The translations under genes were made by a program, and so were the position numbers. DNA of 45,657 nucleotides from a virus. The notes below the pieces were generated by a model. The model did no database searches and was not told the DNA's origin. It saw nothing but the letters and a program-made list of their open reading frames with translations. Location: the IMG/VR virus record IMGVR_UViG_3300025781_000843, positions 1 to 45,657 of that record; one strand, 5' to 3'. Shown in pieces: positions 1 through 8,087 of this stretch (positions are counted from its first letter, which is position 1; each line of letters starts with the position of its first letter).

Positions 1-1
1 A

Positions 2-472
2 CCTGAACCAAAACCAATAGTATCTAAACCAATAAAAGAATTGGAACCAAAACCAGTTGAAAAACCAAAGGTAACAAATATACCGCCAGCACCTGAACCT
101 ACTATTAAAACATTTAACATAGGAGGTAGATTTCCGGGTGCAGATGCAAGAAATGAAAATAATGTTTTTGATATGTTAAATGAGAGAAAATCATTATCTA
201 GTAATATATCTAAATTATTAAATCCTCCTGAAAAACAAGAAAAAACTACTACTGCTACGAATGAAGATAGTAAGTCGATGATGCTAGAAGATATCGAGTC
301 TAATAATAAAAAATTATTTCAATATTATGAGAATCAAAAAATAGCTAGTTCTAATACAATATCACTATTACAGGAAATGATCGTTAAATTAACTGATTTG
401 ACAGATGCAACTAAAACACAGACTAGTGCTGTTACTAGTTCTATTAGTAAAAGTAGTTCAACATTAATATAA
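2..472 (+). CDS. C-terminal part of an unknown P/K/E-rich phage protein (5' end outside window)
   Basis: The frame is open from the left edge of the window and ends with TAA at 470-472, so the start lies upstream. The visible N-terminal part is made of short proline/lysine/glutamate repeats (PEPKP-like units), which look like a disordered linker. The C-terminal half is polar, Asn/Ser/Thr-rich and probably helical, with a run of alternating Ser/Lys near the end. No catalytic motif or membrane segment is visible. Its position upstream of the portal gene suggests, but does not prove, a virion or head-assembly protein. I do not recognise the family. A leftward small gene starts its stop codon only 1 nt downstream, so the two genes converge with almost no spacer. 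Confidence 0.6.
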   Translation, partial: PEPKPIVSKPIKELEPKPVEKPKVTNIPPAPEPTIKTFNIGGRFPGADARNENNVFDMLNERKSLSSNISKLLNPPEKQEKTTTATNEDSKSMMLEDIESNNKKLFQYYENQKIASSNTISLLQEMIVKLTDLTDATKTQTSAVTSSISKSSSTLI

Positions 473-473
473 A

Positions 474-647
474 TTATATATTTTTAAAGTGATTATTTGT
501 TTTATTGCAACAAAAATCTATCATTTTGTATATTATATAAAACGGTCCTACAATAAAAATTAATCCTGTTAAAAATAGGACCATAACTCCCACTACAATT
601 ATAAGGTTTTCTGTAGTGGTATTTTGTAAGTTTTGGTCTTCAAACAT
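474..647 (-). CDS. small single-pass membrane protein, 57 aa
   Basis: Leftward ORF from ATG at 645-647 to TAA at 474-476. It has a clear GGAG ribosome site 7 nt upstream of the ATG and a near-consensus host-type promoter further upstream (-35 at 696-701, extended -10 at 674-679). The protein has a short polar N-terminus (about residues 1-14, beginning MFEDQNL), one long hydrophobic stretch at about residues 15-43, and a polar tail with a CC pair at 46-47. It therefore looks like a single-pass inner-membrane protein. Its function is unknown. Small early membrane proteins of phages often act in superinfection exclusion or lysis control, but nothing here points to one role. The promoter, ribosome site and hydrophobic segment together argue that it is real. 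Confidence 0.62.
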   Translation of the reverse strand: MFEDQNLQNTTTENLIIVVGVMVLFLTGLIFIVGPFYIIYKMIDFCCNKTNNHFKNI

Positions 648-673
648 GTGTATGCTCCACTAGTTATAGTTTT

Positions 674-701
674 ATAATAGCATCTAACTAGCAACTGTCA
701 A
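674..701 (-). promoter_or_regulatory. sigma70-type extended -10 promoter for the 57-aa membrane gene
   Basis: On the minus strand a perfect TTGACA (696-701) is separated by 16 nt from TATTAT (674-679), with TGC directly before it (extended -10). The start codon lies about 27 nt downstream, with a GGAG ribosome site between. The upstream flank ATTTTGG is shared with the promoter at 42892. Confidence 0.7.
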
Positions 702-722
702 CCAAAATTTAGATTTTTGAAC

Positions 723-827
723 TTATTTAGATGTAAACAATAACTTTTTTATTATCAAATAAATCAAATATATAGGAATAACTATTAATATAAGCCCTGG
801 AATAATAGCATCTAGATTTTTTTTCAT
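723..827 (-). CDS. very small membrane protein, 34 aa
   Basis: Leftward ORF from ATG at 825-827 to TAA at 723-725. The product starts MKKNLD, has one hydrophobic segment at about residues 8-26 and ends with a basic KK...K tail, the pattern of a single-pass inner-membrane peptide with a positively charged cytoplasmic end. There is no Shine-Dalgarno sequence, but a host-type promoter (-35 TTGACA at 859-864, -10 TACTTT at 836-841) ends only 8 nt before the ATG, so the mRNA would be nearly leaderless. It is followed by a second leftward membrane gene with its own promoter. Function unknown; a chance ORF of this size cannot be excluded, so confidence is moderate. Confidence 0.42.
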   Translation of the reverse strand: MKKNLDAIIPGLILIVIPIYLIYLIIKKLLFTSK

Positions 828-835
828 AATATTTT

Positions 836-864
836 AAAGTAGCATAGAAAATAGGCAATGTCAA
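836..864 (-). promoter_or_regulatory. sigma70-type promoter for the 34-aa membrane gene
   Basis: On the minus strand TTGACA (859-864), a 17-nt spacer ending in TGC, then TACTTT (836-841). The ATG at 827 begins 8 nt after the -10, leaving at most one or two leader bases. Confidence 0.58.
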
Positions 865-958
865 CTATGATGATATAAATTTAAAGCTTGTTTACATTAA
901 ATATTCAAGTGTTTACATTCAAATATCAATTTAATTGATTTTGGGGTTTTGTATAGAC

Positions 959-966
959 TATAAATA
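959..966 (+). promoter_or_regulatory. T4-type late promoter for the portal gene
   Basis: Perfect TATAAATA, the T4 late-promoter element recognised by the phage sigma factor gp55. Transcription would start near 972, giving about a 20-nt leader with an AAGG ribosome site before the ATG at 992. Confidence 0.85.
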
Positions 967-991
967 TCATACGTATCAAATAAGGTATCCT

Positions 992-2764
992 ATGGCCTCT
1001 TGGAAAAAGTATTTTAGTGCCGTGCCTACACAGGCAAGGCTAAATCAACGATTGCAACAGCAAAATAGCGAAGGTGGTGCATCTGGCGGAAGTGCAGCAA
1101 AGTTTAGTAGCTATTTGCCAGAGGTTTATAGTGGTGCACCTAATCGCATTGAACGTTATGTTCAATACGAGCAAATGGATCTCGATAGTGAAATATCTAA
1201 AGCATTAGATACTATTGCAGATTTTAGCACCCAAACTTGGGAAAACGAAGATGAACCTTTTAAGATAGAATATAAAGGCGAAAATCTTTCTGAAACTGAA
1301 GTTAGACTACTAACTGACTCTCTACAACAATGGTGTAGCCTCAATAAATGGCAACAACGCTTGTGGAGAATGTTCCGTAATACCATTAAGTATGGCGACC
1401 AGGTTTTCATTCGTGACCCTGAAACTTTTAAGTTGATTTGGGTAGATCCTACTAAAGTTGAAAAGATCATTGTTAATGAGAGCAAGGGTAAAAGTATCGA
1501 ACAGTATGTTGTTAGAGATCTTGATTTAAATTTACAAACTCTAGTAGGTACTAATCTATTAGTACATGATCAGTATAGCTTTCCGGGCGGTTATCCGCGC
1601 AGTAGTAATCCAGCAGCAGGTGCTGGTACTGTAAATTACGGACAATCGAGTACACCGGGTTCAAGAGGTAGTCGTTTTAATAACCCAGAAAACAGTGTTG
1701 CAATTGATGCTAGCCATGTATTACATCTAAGCCTAAGTGAAGGATTAGATAATCAATGGCCATTTGGTACCAGCATATTAGAAGCTGTATATAAAGTATA
1801 CAAGCAGAAAGACTTGCTTGAAGATGCTATTATTATCTATCGTATTGTACGTGCACCAGAACGTCGTATTTTCTATATTGATGTGGGAAGTTTACAAGGT
1901 CCTCGTGCTATGCAGTATGTTGAACGTATTAAGAATGAAATTTATCAACGTCGTATCCCAAATAGAACAGGCGGCGGACAAAGCGTTATTGATGCTAGTT
2001 ACAATCCCATTAGTATTAATGAAGACTTTTTCTTGGCTACAAACAGTGAAGGCAAAGGTACAAGAATTGATACACTTCAAGGCGGTGAAAATCTTGGACA
2101 GATTGATGACTTAAAGTACTTTAATAACAAAATGGTTAGAGGACTGGGTGTTCCTAGCAGCTATCTACCAACTGGTGCAGATGATGGTACAGCAACTTAT
2201 AACGATGGTAAGGTTGGTACTGCTATGATTCAAGAGTATCGATTTAGCAAGTATTGTCAGAGATTGCAGAATCTCATGATTACAACACTTGACCATGAGT
2301 TTAAGATGTTTTTAAAACAGAGAGGTATTGAAATTTCAAGTAATCAATTTGAATTACAGTTTCATCCACCTCAGAGCTTTAGTCAGTATCGTCAGATACA
2401 AATTGATACTGAACAAATTGGTGTGTTTAGTAATTTAATGAGCACAGAAGCAGCCAAATATGTTAGCAAGCGTTATGCTCTACAGCGGTATCTAGGATGG
2501 ACAGAAGAAGAAGTACTAGAAAACGAAAAACTTTGGAAGGAAGAAAACGCCAAGAAAGTAAAAGACAAAATTGGACAAAGTCCAGCAGAAGAAAACCAAA
2601 TTGGATTAGGTGGTGTTGGTATTCGACCTCCTACTGAAGATTTAGAAGGATTAGGCGGAGAAGAAGAAATACCGCCAGAAACAGAAGGACCAGAAACTGG
2701 ATCTACTACGCCTGCTGGTAACGAAGCTGGGGGAGCAGAATCACCAACATTACCAGCAGTATAA
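992..2764 (+). CDS. 20: portal vertex protein (T4 gp20-like)
   Basis: A 590-residue protein starting MASWKKYFSAVP; the sequence and length fit the T4-type portal protein that forms the dodecameric ring at the unique vertex, nucleates prohead assembly and is the DNA channel docked to terminase. The start at 992 is chosen over a TTG 57 nt upstream, because the late promoter lies at 959-966 and AAGG precedes this ATG. The body has recognisable portal blocks such as YEQMDLDSEISKALDTIADF near the N-terminus and the central region ending in LGVPSSYLPTG. The last 60 residues are low-complexity, rich in Glu, Gly and Pro. It heads the head-gene block, followed by a small protein, the fiber, core protein, protease, scaffold and capsid. 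Confidence 0.95.
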   Translation: MASWKKYFSAVPTQARLNQRLQQQNSEGGASGGSAAKFSSYLPEVYSGAPNRIERYVQYEQMDLDSEISKALDTIADFSTQTWENEDEPFKIEYKGENLSETEVRLLTDSLQQWCSLNKWQQRLWRMFRNTIKYGDQVFIRDPETFKLIWVDPTKVEKIIVNESKGKSIEQYVVRDLDLNLQTLVGTNLLVHDQYSFPGGYPRSSNPAAGAGTVNYGQSSTPGSRGSRFNNPENSVAIDASHVLHLSLSEGLDNQWPFGTSILEAVYKVYKQKDLLEDAIIIYRIVRAPERRIFYIDVGSLQGPRAMQYVERIKNEIYQRRIPNRTGGGQSVIDASYNPISINEDFFLATNSEGKGTRIDTLQGGENLGQIDDLKYFNNKMVRGLGVPSSYLPTGADDGTATYNDGKVGTAMIQEYRFSKYCQRLQNLMITTLDHEFKMFLKQRGIEISSNQFELQFHPPQSFSQYRQIQIDTEQIGVFSNLMSTEAAKYVSKRYALQRYLGWTEEEVLENEKLWKEENAKKVKDKIGQSPAEENQIGLGGVGIRPPTEDLEGLGGEEEIPPETEGPETGSTTPAGNEAGGAESPTLPAV

Positions 2765-2770
2765 TACAAT

Positions 2771-2778
2771 TATAAATA
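2771..2778 (+). promoter_or_regulatory. T4-type late promoter
   Basis: Perfect TATAAATA 6 nt after the portal stop codon. Predicted transcript start is near 2784. A GAGG ribosome site precedes the ATG at 2806. It probably drives the small protein and the fiber gene. Confidence 0.85.
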
Positions 2779-2805
2779 TGGTGTGTAGACTACGAGGAAT
2801 AATTA

Positions 2806-3030
2806 ATGAGAGCTGATGAATTTGATGGCAAATATGCTGATATAGCTGCTGATAAACAAGAACAGCAAACGGTTACCAGCACTCGTAAACCTAAATTTAC
2901 ACTGAAACATTTGAATAAGTTAAAAAAAATGCGTTCAGCAGAAGATTTAGAACGCTTAATGCGTATGGATACACTTGAAATAATATACGGTACACCAGAA
3001 GAAGAAGCAGCTAGCGGATTGGGAATGTGA
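2806..3030 (+). CDS. small conserved head-region protein, 74 aa
   Basis: Starts MRADEFDGKYADIA, preceded by a GAGG ribosome site and a perfect late promoter at 2771-2778. The middle is basic and helical (KFTLKHLNKLKKMR), followed by an acidic amphipathic helix. No enzyme motif, no membrane segment. It sits directly after the portal gene, the place where T4 carries the small prohead-core genes 67 and 68, so a role in the prohead core is possible by position only. The fiber gene follows after 8 nt, with its own GAGG site overlapping the stop region, which suggests co-translation. Confidence 0.8.
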   Translation: MRADEFDGKYADIAADKQEQQTVTSTRKPKFTLKHLNKLKKMRSAEDLERLMRMDTLEIIYGTPEEEAASGLGM

Positions 3031-3038
3031 GGATTTGA

Positions 3039-6000
3039 ATGGTTTATAATATTACAAAAAGCGATAGTTCGCCTTTAGTAAGTATTCCTGATAGCACACA
3101 GGATACTACAAGTACTAGTCTCATATTACCAGGACGTAACTCAGTTAATTTTGGACTAAGCATCGATCAGAATTTTGTAAAATTATTACAGCATTTTGCT
3201 AATACAACATCACCGCCAAATCCTTTACAAGGTCAAGTGTGGTTTGATTCTATAAACAATAATTTAAAAGTATATGACGGTAGTAAGTGGGTAGAAATAT
3301 CAACTGGATTTGACGGATCTAGTGGTATAACTACTACACCTGTTGGCCCTAATAATACAAATATAACCATAGTTGTTAGTCAATATCAGATAATTGTAGC
3401 TGTTAGTGCTGATAGCATAGCTAGAAGTGATTGTCCGGATAATATTATATATAATGACACATCATATGCATTTGCAACTAGATTTCCAAACGGTATAAGT
3501 CCCGGTGTAAATGTTTCTAGTGATCCGAGTGGTTTAATTAATTATCAATTTAATGGAACTAGCACTGCTGCAAATATATTATCACAATCTCGTACAATTT
3601 TTATTAACGGATCTGTATACGGACATTATAAATTTGATGGTAGTAGCGATGTAAATGTTACTATAACAGATAGTAATGTATACGTTACAAATGCAGCTGG
3701 ATTTACCAGTAACATAACTGTTGCAGGTACTTGGACTAAAGTTTTAGTTAGTAACGGTGGTAGGATTTTAGCAGGTAATAATATTTCTCAAAGTGATATT
3801 GTTGCAGCATTAGGATACACTCCGTACGACGGTGCAAATATAAATGTAAATGCCATTAGTAATACTGTTGTAGCTAGAGATCAAAATGCAAATTTTGGGG
3901 CAAATATTGTAGTGTGTAACAATCTTGCAACAAATGCAGTTTTAGGTAATTTAATTGGTACAGCATCAAATGCACTGGTTTTAACTAATCCTAGAACCAT
4001 TTATATTGATGGCGATGTTTACGGTAATGTGAGATTTGATGGTAGTAGTAATGTTGTAATTGAATCTAATTTAGTAACAAGCGGGGTTACTGCCGGAGTT
4101 TATAACCTTGTCAACGTTGATGAAAAAGGTAGAGTTACAAATGGCGGATACTATGATCAGTCTCCTTTTAATGCTATCGTTATGTTTCCTTCAGCAGGTT
4201 TTATACCAAATGGATGGGCCCCGTGTAATGGAAATACGGTAGTAGATACTACAACTGGAACAGTTACCATCACACCTAATTTAATAGCAGCCTCTTCTAA
4301 TTTATCAATGGTTGCCGGAGTTCCTTTAAAGTATTACATAAAGTATATAAGTGCAGCAGTAAAATCTGATGAAATACCATTAACAACTGGTACACTTGGA
4401 ACCGGTCCGGCGGTGATATTAGGACTTCAAAGTACTCCTATAACACCGAGTGTAACAACAGTAGCAACTCCGGCATTAATGGGAGGACCTCTTCCTAAAT
4501 CATTAGCAGGAGGATTTAAAAATATTACTACTAATAATAGTACATCATTGAACACATCAGCAGTCACACCGTTTGTTAATACAACATTTACTGATAATAC
4601 ATTTTTTGATGCAGTAGCCTTAATAATGGGATTAGGTGATACTAATGGTATTATGTTTAGTACTTACGATGTATGGAATAATTTATCCAGTTTAGCTGTT
4701 CAAGACATGATTGATAATTTGCATAAACGTGCAGAACAGAACTTACCGGCAGCAGCCGGTAAGTATATGATAACAATATCATTACTTAGACAACAAGTTA
4801 AAAGCCTTAATATACCTAATAATATTGCATTTAGTCCGTTGCTACAAGATCAATTGATGTCTAGTATTATTAATAATTTTGCCCATCAGTTGCTTATAGC
4901 TGGTATACCGGCTGTTGACAATAACTTATTTGGTTGTTATTATTTTGGTTCTGCAGCAGCATGGATAGCTATTGCTAAAAGTAATCCAACAGATATTGTA
5001 AGCACAACATTGCATAATGCTGGGTTTTTTACAACAAGTACAAGTGATTTGGGATCATATACTAGAGATCAATTGTTTTCTCTATTTGCAAATGTAATGC
5101 AAGTGGCTAAACAGGAAATACAGTATAGAATAGAAAACGATATTGATATAATTTCATCTGGACAGCCTATTTCAACAGGTAATACTAATGTTATAGTTAC
5201 TACAGCATCAATAAATGGTTATAAAATAGGTGATAGTAACTTTACAGATCTACAAGGTGGATATTTTCCAGAATATGATGTATTAACTATACCTGGTTTG
5301 GGTAGTAATATTGCAGTTGTTGGATCGTCTACTACACACGGATCAATTGGAACTGTGTCAATGAGTTTGGCGGACGCTGGTGCTTGTGCATTAGTTGGAG
5401 TATTAACTTCTGATAATACATATGATCAAGCAGGTATAGCACAAGTAATTGTCAATAGAACTGGTGCTAGTGCTAGTCAACTAGTTGATTTTAGTGGTAA
5501 AAATGGTTTTGATTGTGCAACAGCTCAGAATTCTTTTGATTATATGGATGCAGCTATATATGGCCCAAATGCTAATTCGGATGCAAGTCAGAAATATGGA
5601 AATCTGTATGTTAATACAGCTTATTTAAAATCAGCACTTGATATTGAAGATCACACAGAGTTTAAAATTTCAATTGGAAGTTTATTCCAAGGAACACTAA
5701 GCAATATTCAGTTAGATAGGTTAGATACTCTTAGATCACAAGTGTATAATGATGGTTCTGAAATGGTTCAAGCTCAAGCAACAATTGGATCTACAGTTGA
5801 AATCGTAAGTAATACAACAGTTGCATCATCAGTTGTTAGTAAACCTTTTGGTGAAAACGAAACAGGATATCTTTTTATATCACCATTAGCCGGATTCTTT
5901 GTACCTAACACTTGTGATACTACAGCATCAGCACCATTTCCTAGTCCTTCTTCAATTCTAGATAGACTTAATATTAATCTTGTTAGTGGGCAACCTTCCT

Positions 6001-6170
6001 CTACATATACAGCTGGTATAACTTTTAACAATAATCAAAGTGGTATTCCGGACAGTAATATTACGGCATCGGGTAGTACATATGTCGAAAATAACCAAAA
6101 TTCGGTGTCAAATCAGCCATTACAACCGCAAGGTAATAACTATAGTACCACAAGTAATAGCAGTAACTGA
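3039..6170 (+). CDS. large tail fiber / virion appendage protein, 1043 aa
   Basis: A 1043-residue Asn/Ser/Thr/Gly-rich protein, typical of phage fibers. The N-terminal about 95 residues carry the block seen in marine T4-like fibers (LQGQVWFDSINNNLKVYDG, followed by KWVEIS). Two copies of a fiber repeat follow: one around residues 185-215 (TIFINGSVYGHYKFDGSSDV) and one around 315-345 (TIYIDGDVYGNVRFDGSSNV), with an ALGYTPYDG motif between them. The rest has little recognisable homology and probably includes the receptor-binding part. It should form trimeric fibers that contact the host surface. It lies between the portal and protease genes, an unusual place for a fiber gene, and shares the late promoter at 2771. 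Codon use and AT content match the neighbours. Confidence 0.85.
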   Translation: MVYNITKSDSSPLVSIPDSTQDTTSTSLILPGRNSVNFGLSIDQNFVKLLQHFANTTSPPNPLQGQVWFDSINNNLKVYDGSKWVEISTGFDGSSGITTTPVGPNNTNITIVVSQYQIIVAVSADSIARSDCPDNIIYNDTSYAFATRFPNGISPGVNVSSDPSGLINYQFNGTSTAANILSQSRTIFINGSVYGHYKFDGSSDVNVTITDSNVYVTNAAGFTSNITVAGTWTKVLVSNGGRILAGNNISQSDIVAALGYTPYDGANINVNAISNTVVARDQNANFGANIVVCNNLATNAVLGNLIGTASNALVLTNPRTIYIDGDVYGNVRFDGSSNVVIESNLVTSGVTAGVYNLVNVDEKGRVTNGGYYDQSPFNAIVMFPSAGFIPNGWAPCNGNTVVDTTTGTVTITPNLIAASSNLSMVAGVPLKYYIKYISAAVKSDEIPLTTGTLGTGPAVILGLQSTPITPSVTTVATPALMGGPLPKSLAGGFKNITTNNSTSLNTSAVTPFVNTTFTDNTFFDAVALIMGLGDTNGIMFSTYDVWNNLSSLAVQDMIDNLHKRAEQNLPAAAGKYMITISLLRQQVKSLNIPNNIAFSPLLQDQLMSSIINNFAHQLLIAGIPAVDNNLFGCYYFGSAAAWIAIAKSNPTDIVSTTLHNAGFFTTSTSDLGSYTRDQLFSLFANVMQVAKQEIQYRIENDIDIISSGQPISTGNTNVIVTTASINGYKIGDSNFTDLQGGYFPEYDVLTIPGLGSNIAVVGSSTTHGSIGTVSMSLADAGACALVGVLTSDNTYDQAGIAQVIVNRTGASASQLVDFSGKNGFDCATAQNSFDYMDAAIYGPNANSDASQKYGNLYVNTAYLKSALDIEDHTEFKISIGSLFQGTLSNIQLDRLDTLRSQVYNDGSEMVQAQATIGSTVEIVSNTTVASSVVSKPFGENETGYLFISPLAGFFVPNTCDTTASAPFPSPSSILDRLNINLVSGQPSSTYTAGITFNNNQSGIPDSNITASGSTYVENNQNSVSNQPLQPQGNNYSTTSNSSN

Positions 6171-6291
6171 AGAGTAATTTAACAGAAATAAGACAAAAAA
6201 GACATTTTTTTGGTTATTTTGTTATAAAAAATCAAAAGTTTATTAAATAGTGTCGAGTCTGTTTAACATCTTAACAACAAGGAGACCCATT

Positions 6292-7293
6292 ATGAGTAGT
6301 AAAAAGCTTGAAAAAGTTTTAGAATACTTGATTAACAATCAAGAAGACAAAGCCAAAGAACTATTACATCAAGTGTTTATTGAAAAGGCACGTGCAATCC
6401 ATGAAGACCTCATAAACATGGATGAAGAAGAAATGGAACTAGAGGATGGATGCGGGGACGAAGGCGACGAGTTTAAACACGACGTTATGAACCACGATGA
6501 TCACCTCGACGAACTCAGCCAAGAAATCGAATCTGAAGAAACAATGGCAGAAGGCGACGACGATATGGACATTGATATGCCAGATATGGGTGCAGATGAC
6601 GACATGATGGACATGGACGACATGGGCGCAGATGACGACATGATGGACATGGGCGATGAAGATCATGTTGATGCTGGCGAAGTTGATATCGACGCTGTTG
6701 AAGATTCAATGGGCGACTTGGAAGATGCACTTGCACAGTTAAAAGCAGAGTTTGAAAAGCTAGAAGCTGGTGAAGACGCATCAGACGAAGAAGGCACAGA
6801 AGACTTTGAAGCTGGTGAAGAAGCTGGTGAAGAAGAAGCAAGTGACGAAGAAGCAAGTGACGAAGAAGCTGATGAAGAAGGCGAAGAAGAAGAAATGGAC
6901 GAAAGCTGGTTAGCAGAGTTCGACGATCTTGACGAAAGCATGACATTAGATAAAGCTCCTGTTGCAGATATGGACGGTGAAGTAGGTGCTGGTAAGTTTT
7001 CAAAAGTAGAAGCTAACACCAAGAGTCCAATCGCTAAAGCACCAGAAGCAATGTTTGGTGCAAAGCCAGTTAAAACTGGTGAAGGTGCTACTAAAAGTGG
7101 ATTCGAACGCGAAACTGCTCCGAGTGCTGCTACACTAAAAGGCATGAAAGAAGACAACCGTCGCAAGAAGTCAACTGATGAAACAAAGTCAGTTAGCAAA
7201 GAAGGCGACAGTTCAGCTCTTTTAAATAAAAAGGGTGACGGCTTTGGCGAAACAGGCAAGAAAAGCCCACTTACAACAAGCCCACGTAAGTAA
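6292..7293 (+). CDS. very acidic prohead core / scaffold-associated protein
   Basis: 333 residues from the ATG at 6292, chosen over an upstream in-frame start because AAGGAG stands 8 nt before it and the N-terminus then reads MSSKKLEKVLEYLINNQED, a helical block typical of prohead-core proteins in marine T4-like phages. From about residue 40 to 220 the protein is extremely rich in Asp and Glu, including two 12-residue tandem repeats (MGADDDMMDM units) and short EEASDEEA repeats. The C-terminal 100 residues are basic and Lys/Ser/Thr-rich. The likely role is an internal core component packed in the prohead and degraded by the gp21 protease; it lies just upstream of that protease. Assignment rests on position, charge and the N-terminal block. 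Confidence 0.75.
   Translation: MSSKKLEKVLEYLINNQEDKAKELLHQVFIEKARAIHEDLINMDEEEMELEDGCGDEGDEFKHDVMNHDDHLDELSQEIESEETMAEGDDDMDIDMPDMGADDDMMDMDDMGADDDMMDMGDEDHVDAGEVDIDAVEDSMGDLEDALAQLKAEFEKLEAGEDASDEEGTEDFEAGEEAGEEEASDEEASDEEADEEGEEEEMDESWLAEFDDLDESMTLDKAPVADMDGEVGAGKFSKVEANTKSPIAKAPEAMFGAKPVKTGEGATKSGFERETAPSAATLKGMKEDNRRKKSTDETKSVSKEGDSSALLNKKGDGFGETGKKSPLTTSPRK
6586..6657 (+). repeat. two 36-bp tandem repeats in the acidic core gene
   Basis: Units 6586-6621 and 6622-6657 differ at only three positions and each codes for a 12-residue Asp/Met-rich unit starting MGADDD. The repeat is in frame, so copy-number change would lengthen or shorten the acidic domain without a frameshift. Confidence 0.85.
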
Positions 7294-7316
7294 AAATAAC
7301 ACATACTATATAAACA

Positions 7317-7360
7317 AAAATGAGTCGCAATTTACAGATTACGACTCATTTTCTGTCAAA
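7317..7360 (+). terminator. Rho-independent terminator after the acidic core gene
   Basis: An 11-bp perfect stem: AAAATGAGTCG at 7317-7327 pairs with CGACTCATTTT at 7342-7352. The 14-nt loop can pair further (AAT/ATT). The T-rich 3' side of the stem supplies the U tract. Confidence 0.75.
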
Positions 7361-7394
7361 AAACTGTTATTTTAGCTATAAGTTATTAAATTTC

Positions 7395-7402
7395 AATAAA
7401 TA
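7395..7402 (+). promoter_or_regulatory. late promoter-like element for the gp21 protease gene
   Basis: AATAAATA differs from the TATAAATA consensus only at the first base. It lies after the terminator at 7317-7352 and 30 nt before the gp21 start, so it can restart late transcription for genes 21, 22 and 23. Confidence 0.65.
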
Positions 7403-7432
7403 TCTATAGGCACTTAGATAATAAGGTACCAA

Positions 7433-8071
7433 ATGAAGAATAGTTTACTGGTTGAACATTTAGATTATGATACATCACACGCTGAAGTTATCACTGAAAG
7501 TGATGACAGTGGTGCTGAGAAGAAAGTATTCATGAAGGGTATTTTCGTTCAGGGTGGTATACGTAATCACAATGGTCGCGTATATCCAGTTAGCGAAATC
7601 AGAAAGGCAGTTGATAGTATCAATGATGCCATTAAGAAGGATGCAGGAGTATTGGGCGAGTGTGATCACCCGCAAGAACTACAAATACACCTGGATCGAG
7701 TTAGTCACAAGATCACTGAAATGTGGATGGATGGAGGTAACGGTTACGGAAAGCTCCAAATTCTTCCTACACCTTGTGGCAACATAGTAAAGACACTACT
7801 AGAATGTGGGGTTAAGTTAGGTGTTAGTTCCCGCGGTTCTGGCAACGTTGATGACAGTGGCGAAGTTTCAGATTTTGAAATGTTAACTGTTGACATTGTT
7901 GCTAAACCCAGTGCGCCTAATGCATACCCAGTACCAATGTACGAAGCATTAATGCATCGTAGATACGGTAATACTGTGTATGACCTTGCAGAAAGTGTAA
8001 AGTTTGACCCGAAGGCGCAGAAACATTTAAAAAAGATTCTGTTAGGTTGGGTTGATGAGTTGAAGATATAA
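7433..8071 (+). CDS. 21: prohead core protease (T4 gp21-like)
   Basis: A 212-residue protein matching the T4 gp21 prohead protease family, which cleaves scaffold, core and capsid proteins during head maturation. Visible features: the block GIRNHNGRVYP (residues 42-52), GECDHP with His79, and GVSSRG with Ser132/Ser133, which fit the His and Ser of the herpesvirus-assemblin-like Ser-His-His catalytic site; His92 is another candidate. Length is normal for the family. An AAGG ribosome site precedes the ATG, and a late promoter-like element stands 30 nt upstream. The scaffold gene follows after 16 nt and the capsid gene after that, the same order as in T4. Confidence 0.93.
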   Translation: MKNSLLVEHLDYDTSHAEVITESDDSGAEKKVFMKGIFVQGGIRNHNGRVYPVSEIRKAVDSINDAIKKDAGVLGECDHPQELQIHLDRVSHKITEMWMDGGNGYGKLQILPTPCGNIVKTLLECGVKLGVSSRGSGNVDDSGEVSDFEMLTVDIVAKPSAPNAYPVPMYEALMHRRYGNTVYDLAESVKFDPKAQKHLKKILLGWVDELKI

Positions 8072-8087
8072 CAAGGAGTAATGTCTG

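Noticed and set aside
6231-6249. Possible late promoter before the acidic core gene (TTAAATAG)
   Set aside because: It matches TATAAATA at too few positions; such AT-rich near matches are expected by chance in this sequence.
6663-7304. 213-residue open frame antisense to the acidic core gene
   Set aside because: It is Ser/Ala-rich only because it mirrors Asp/Glu codons of the sense gene; no promoter or ribosome site fits it. The sense gene is clearly real.
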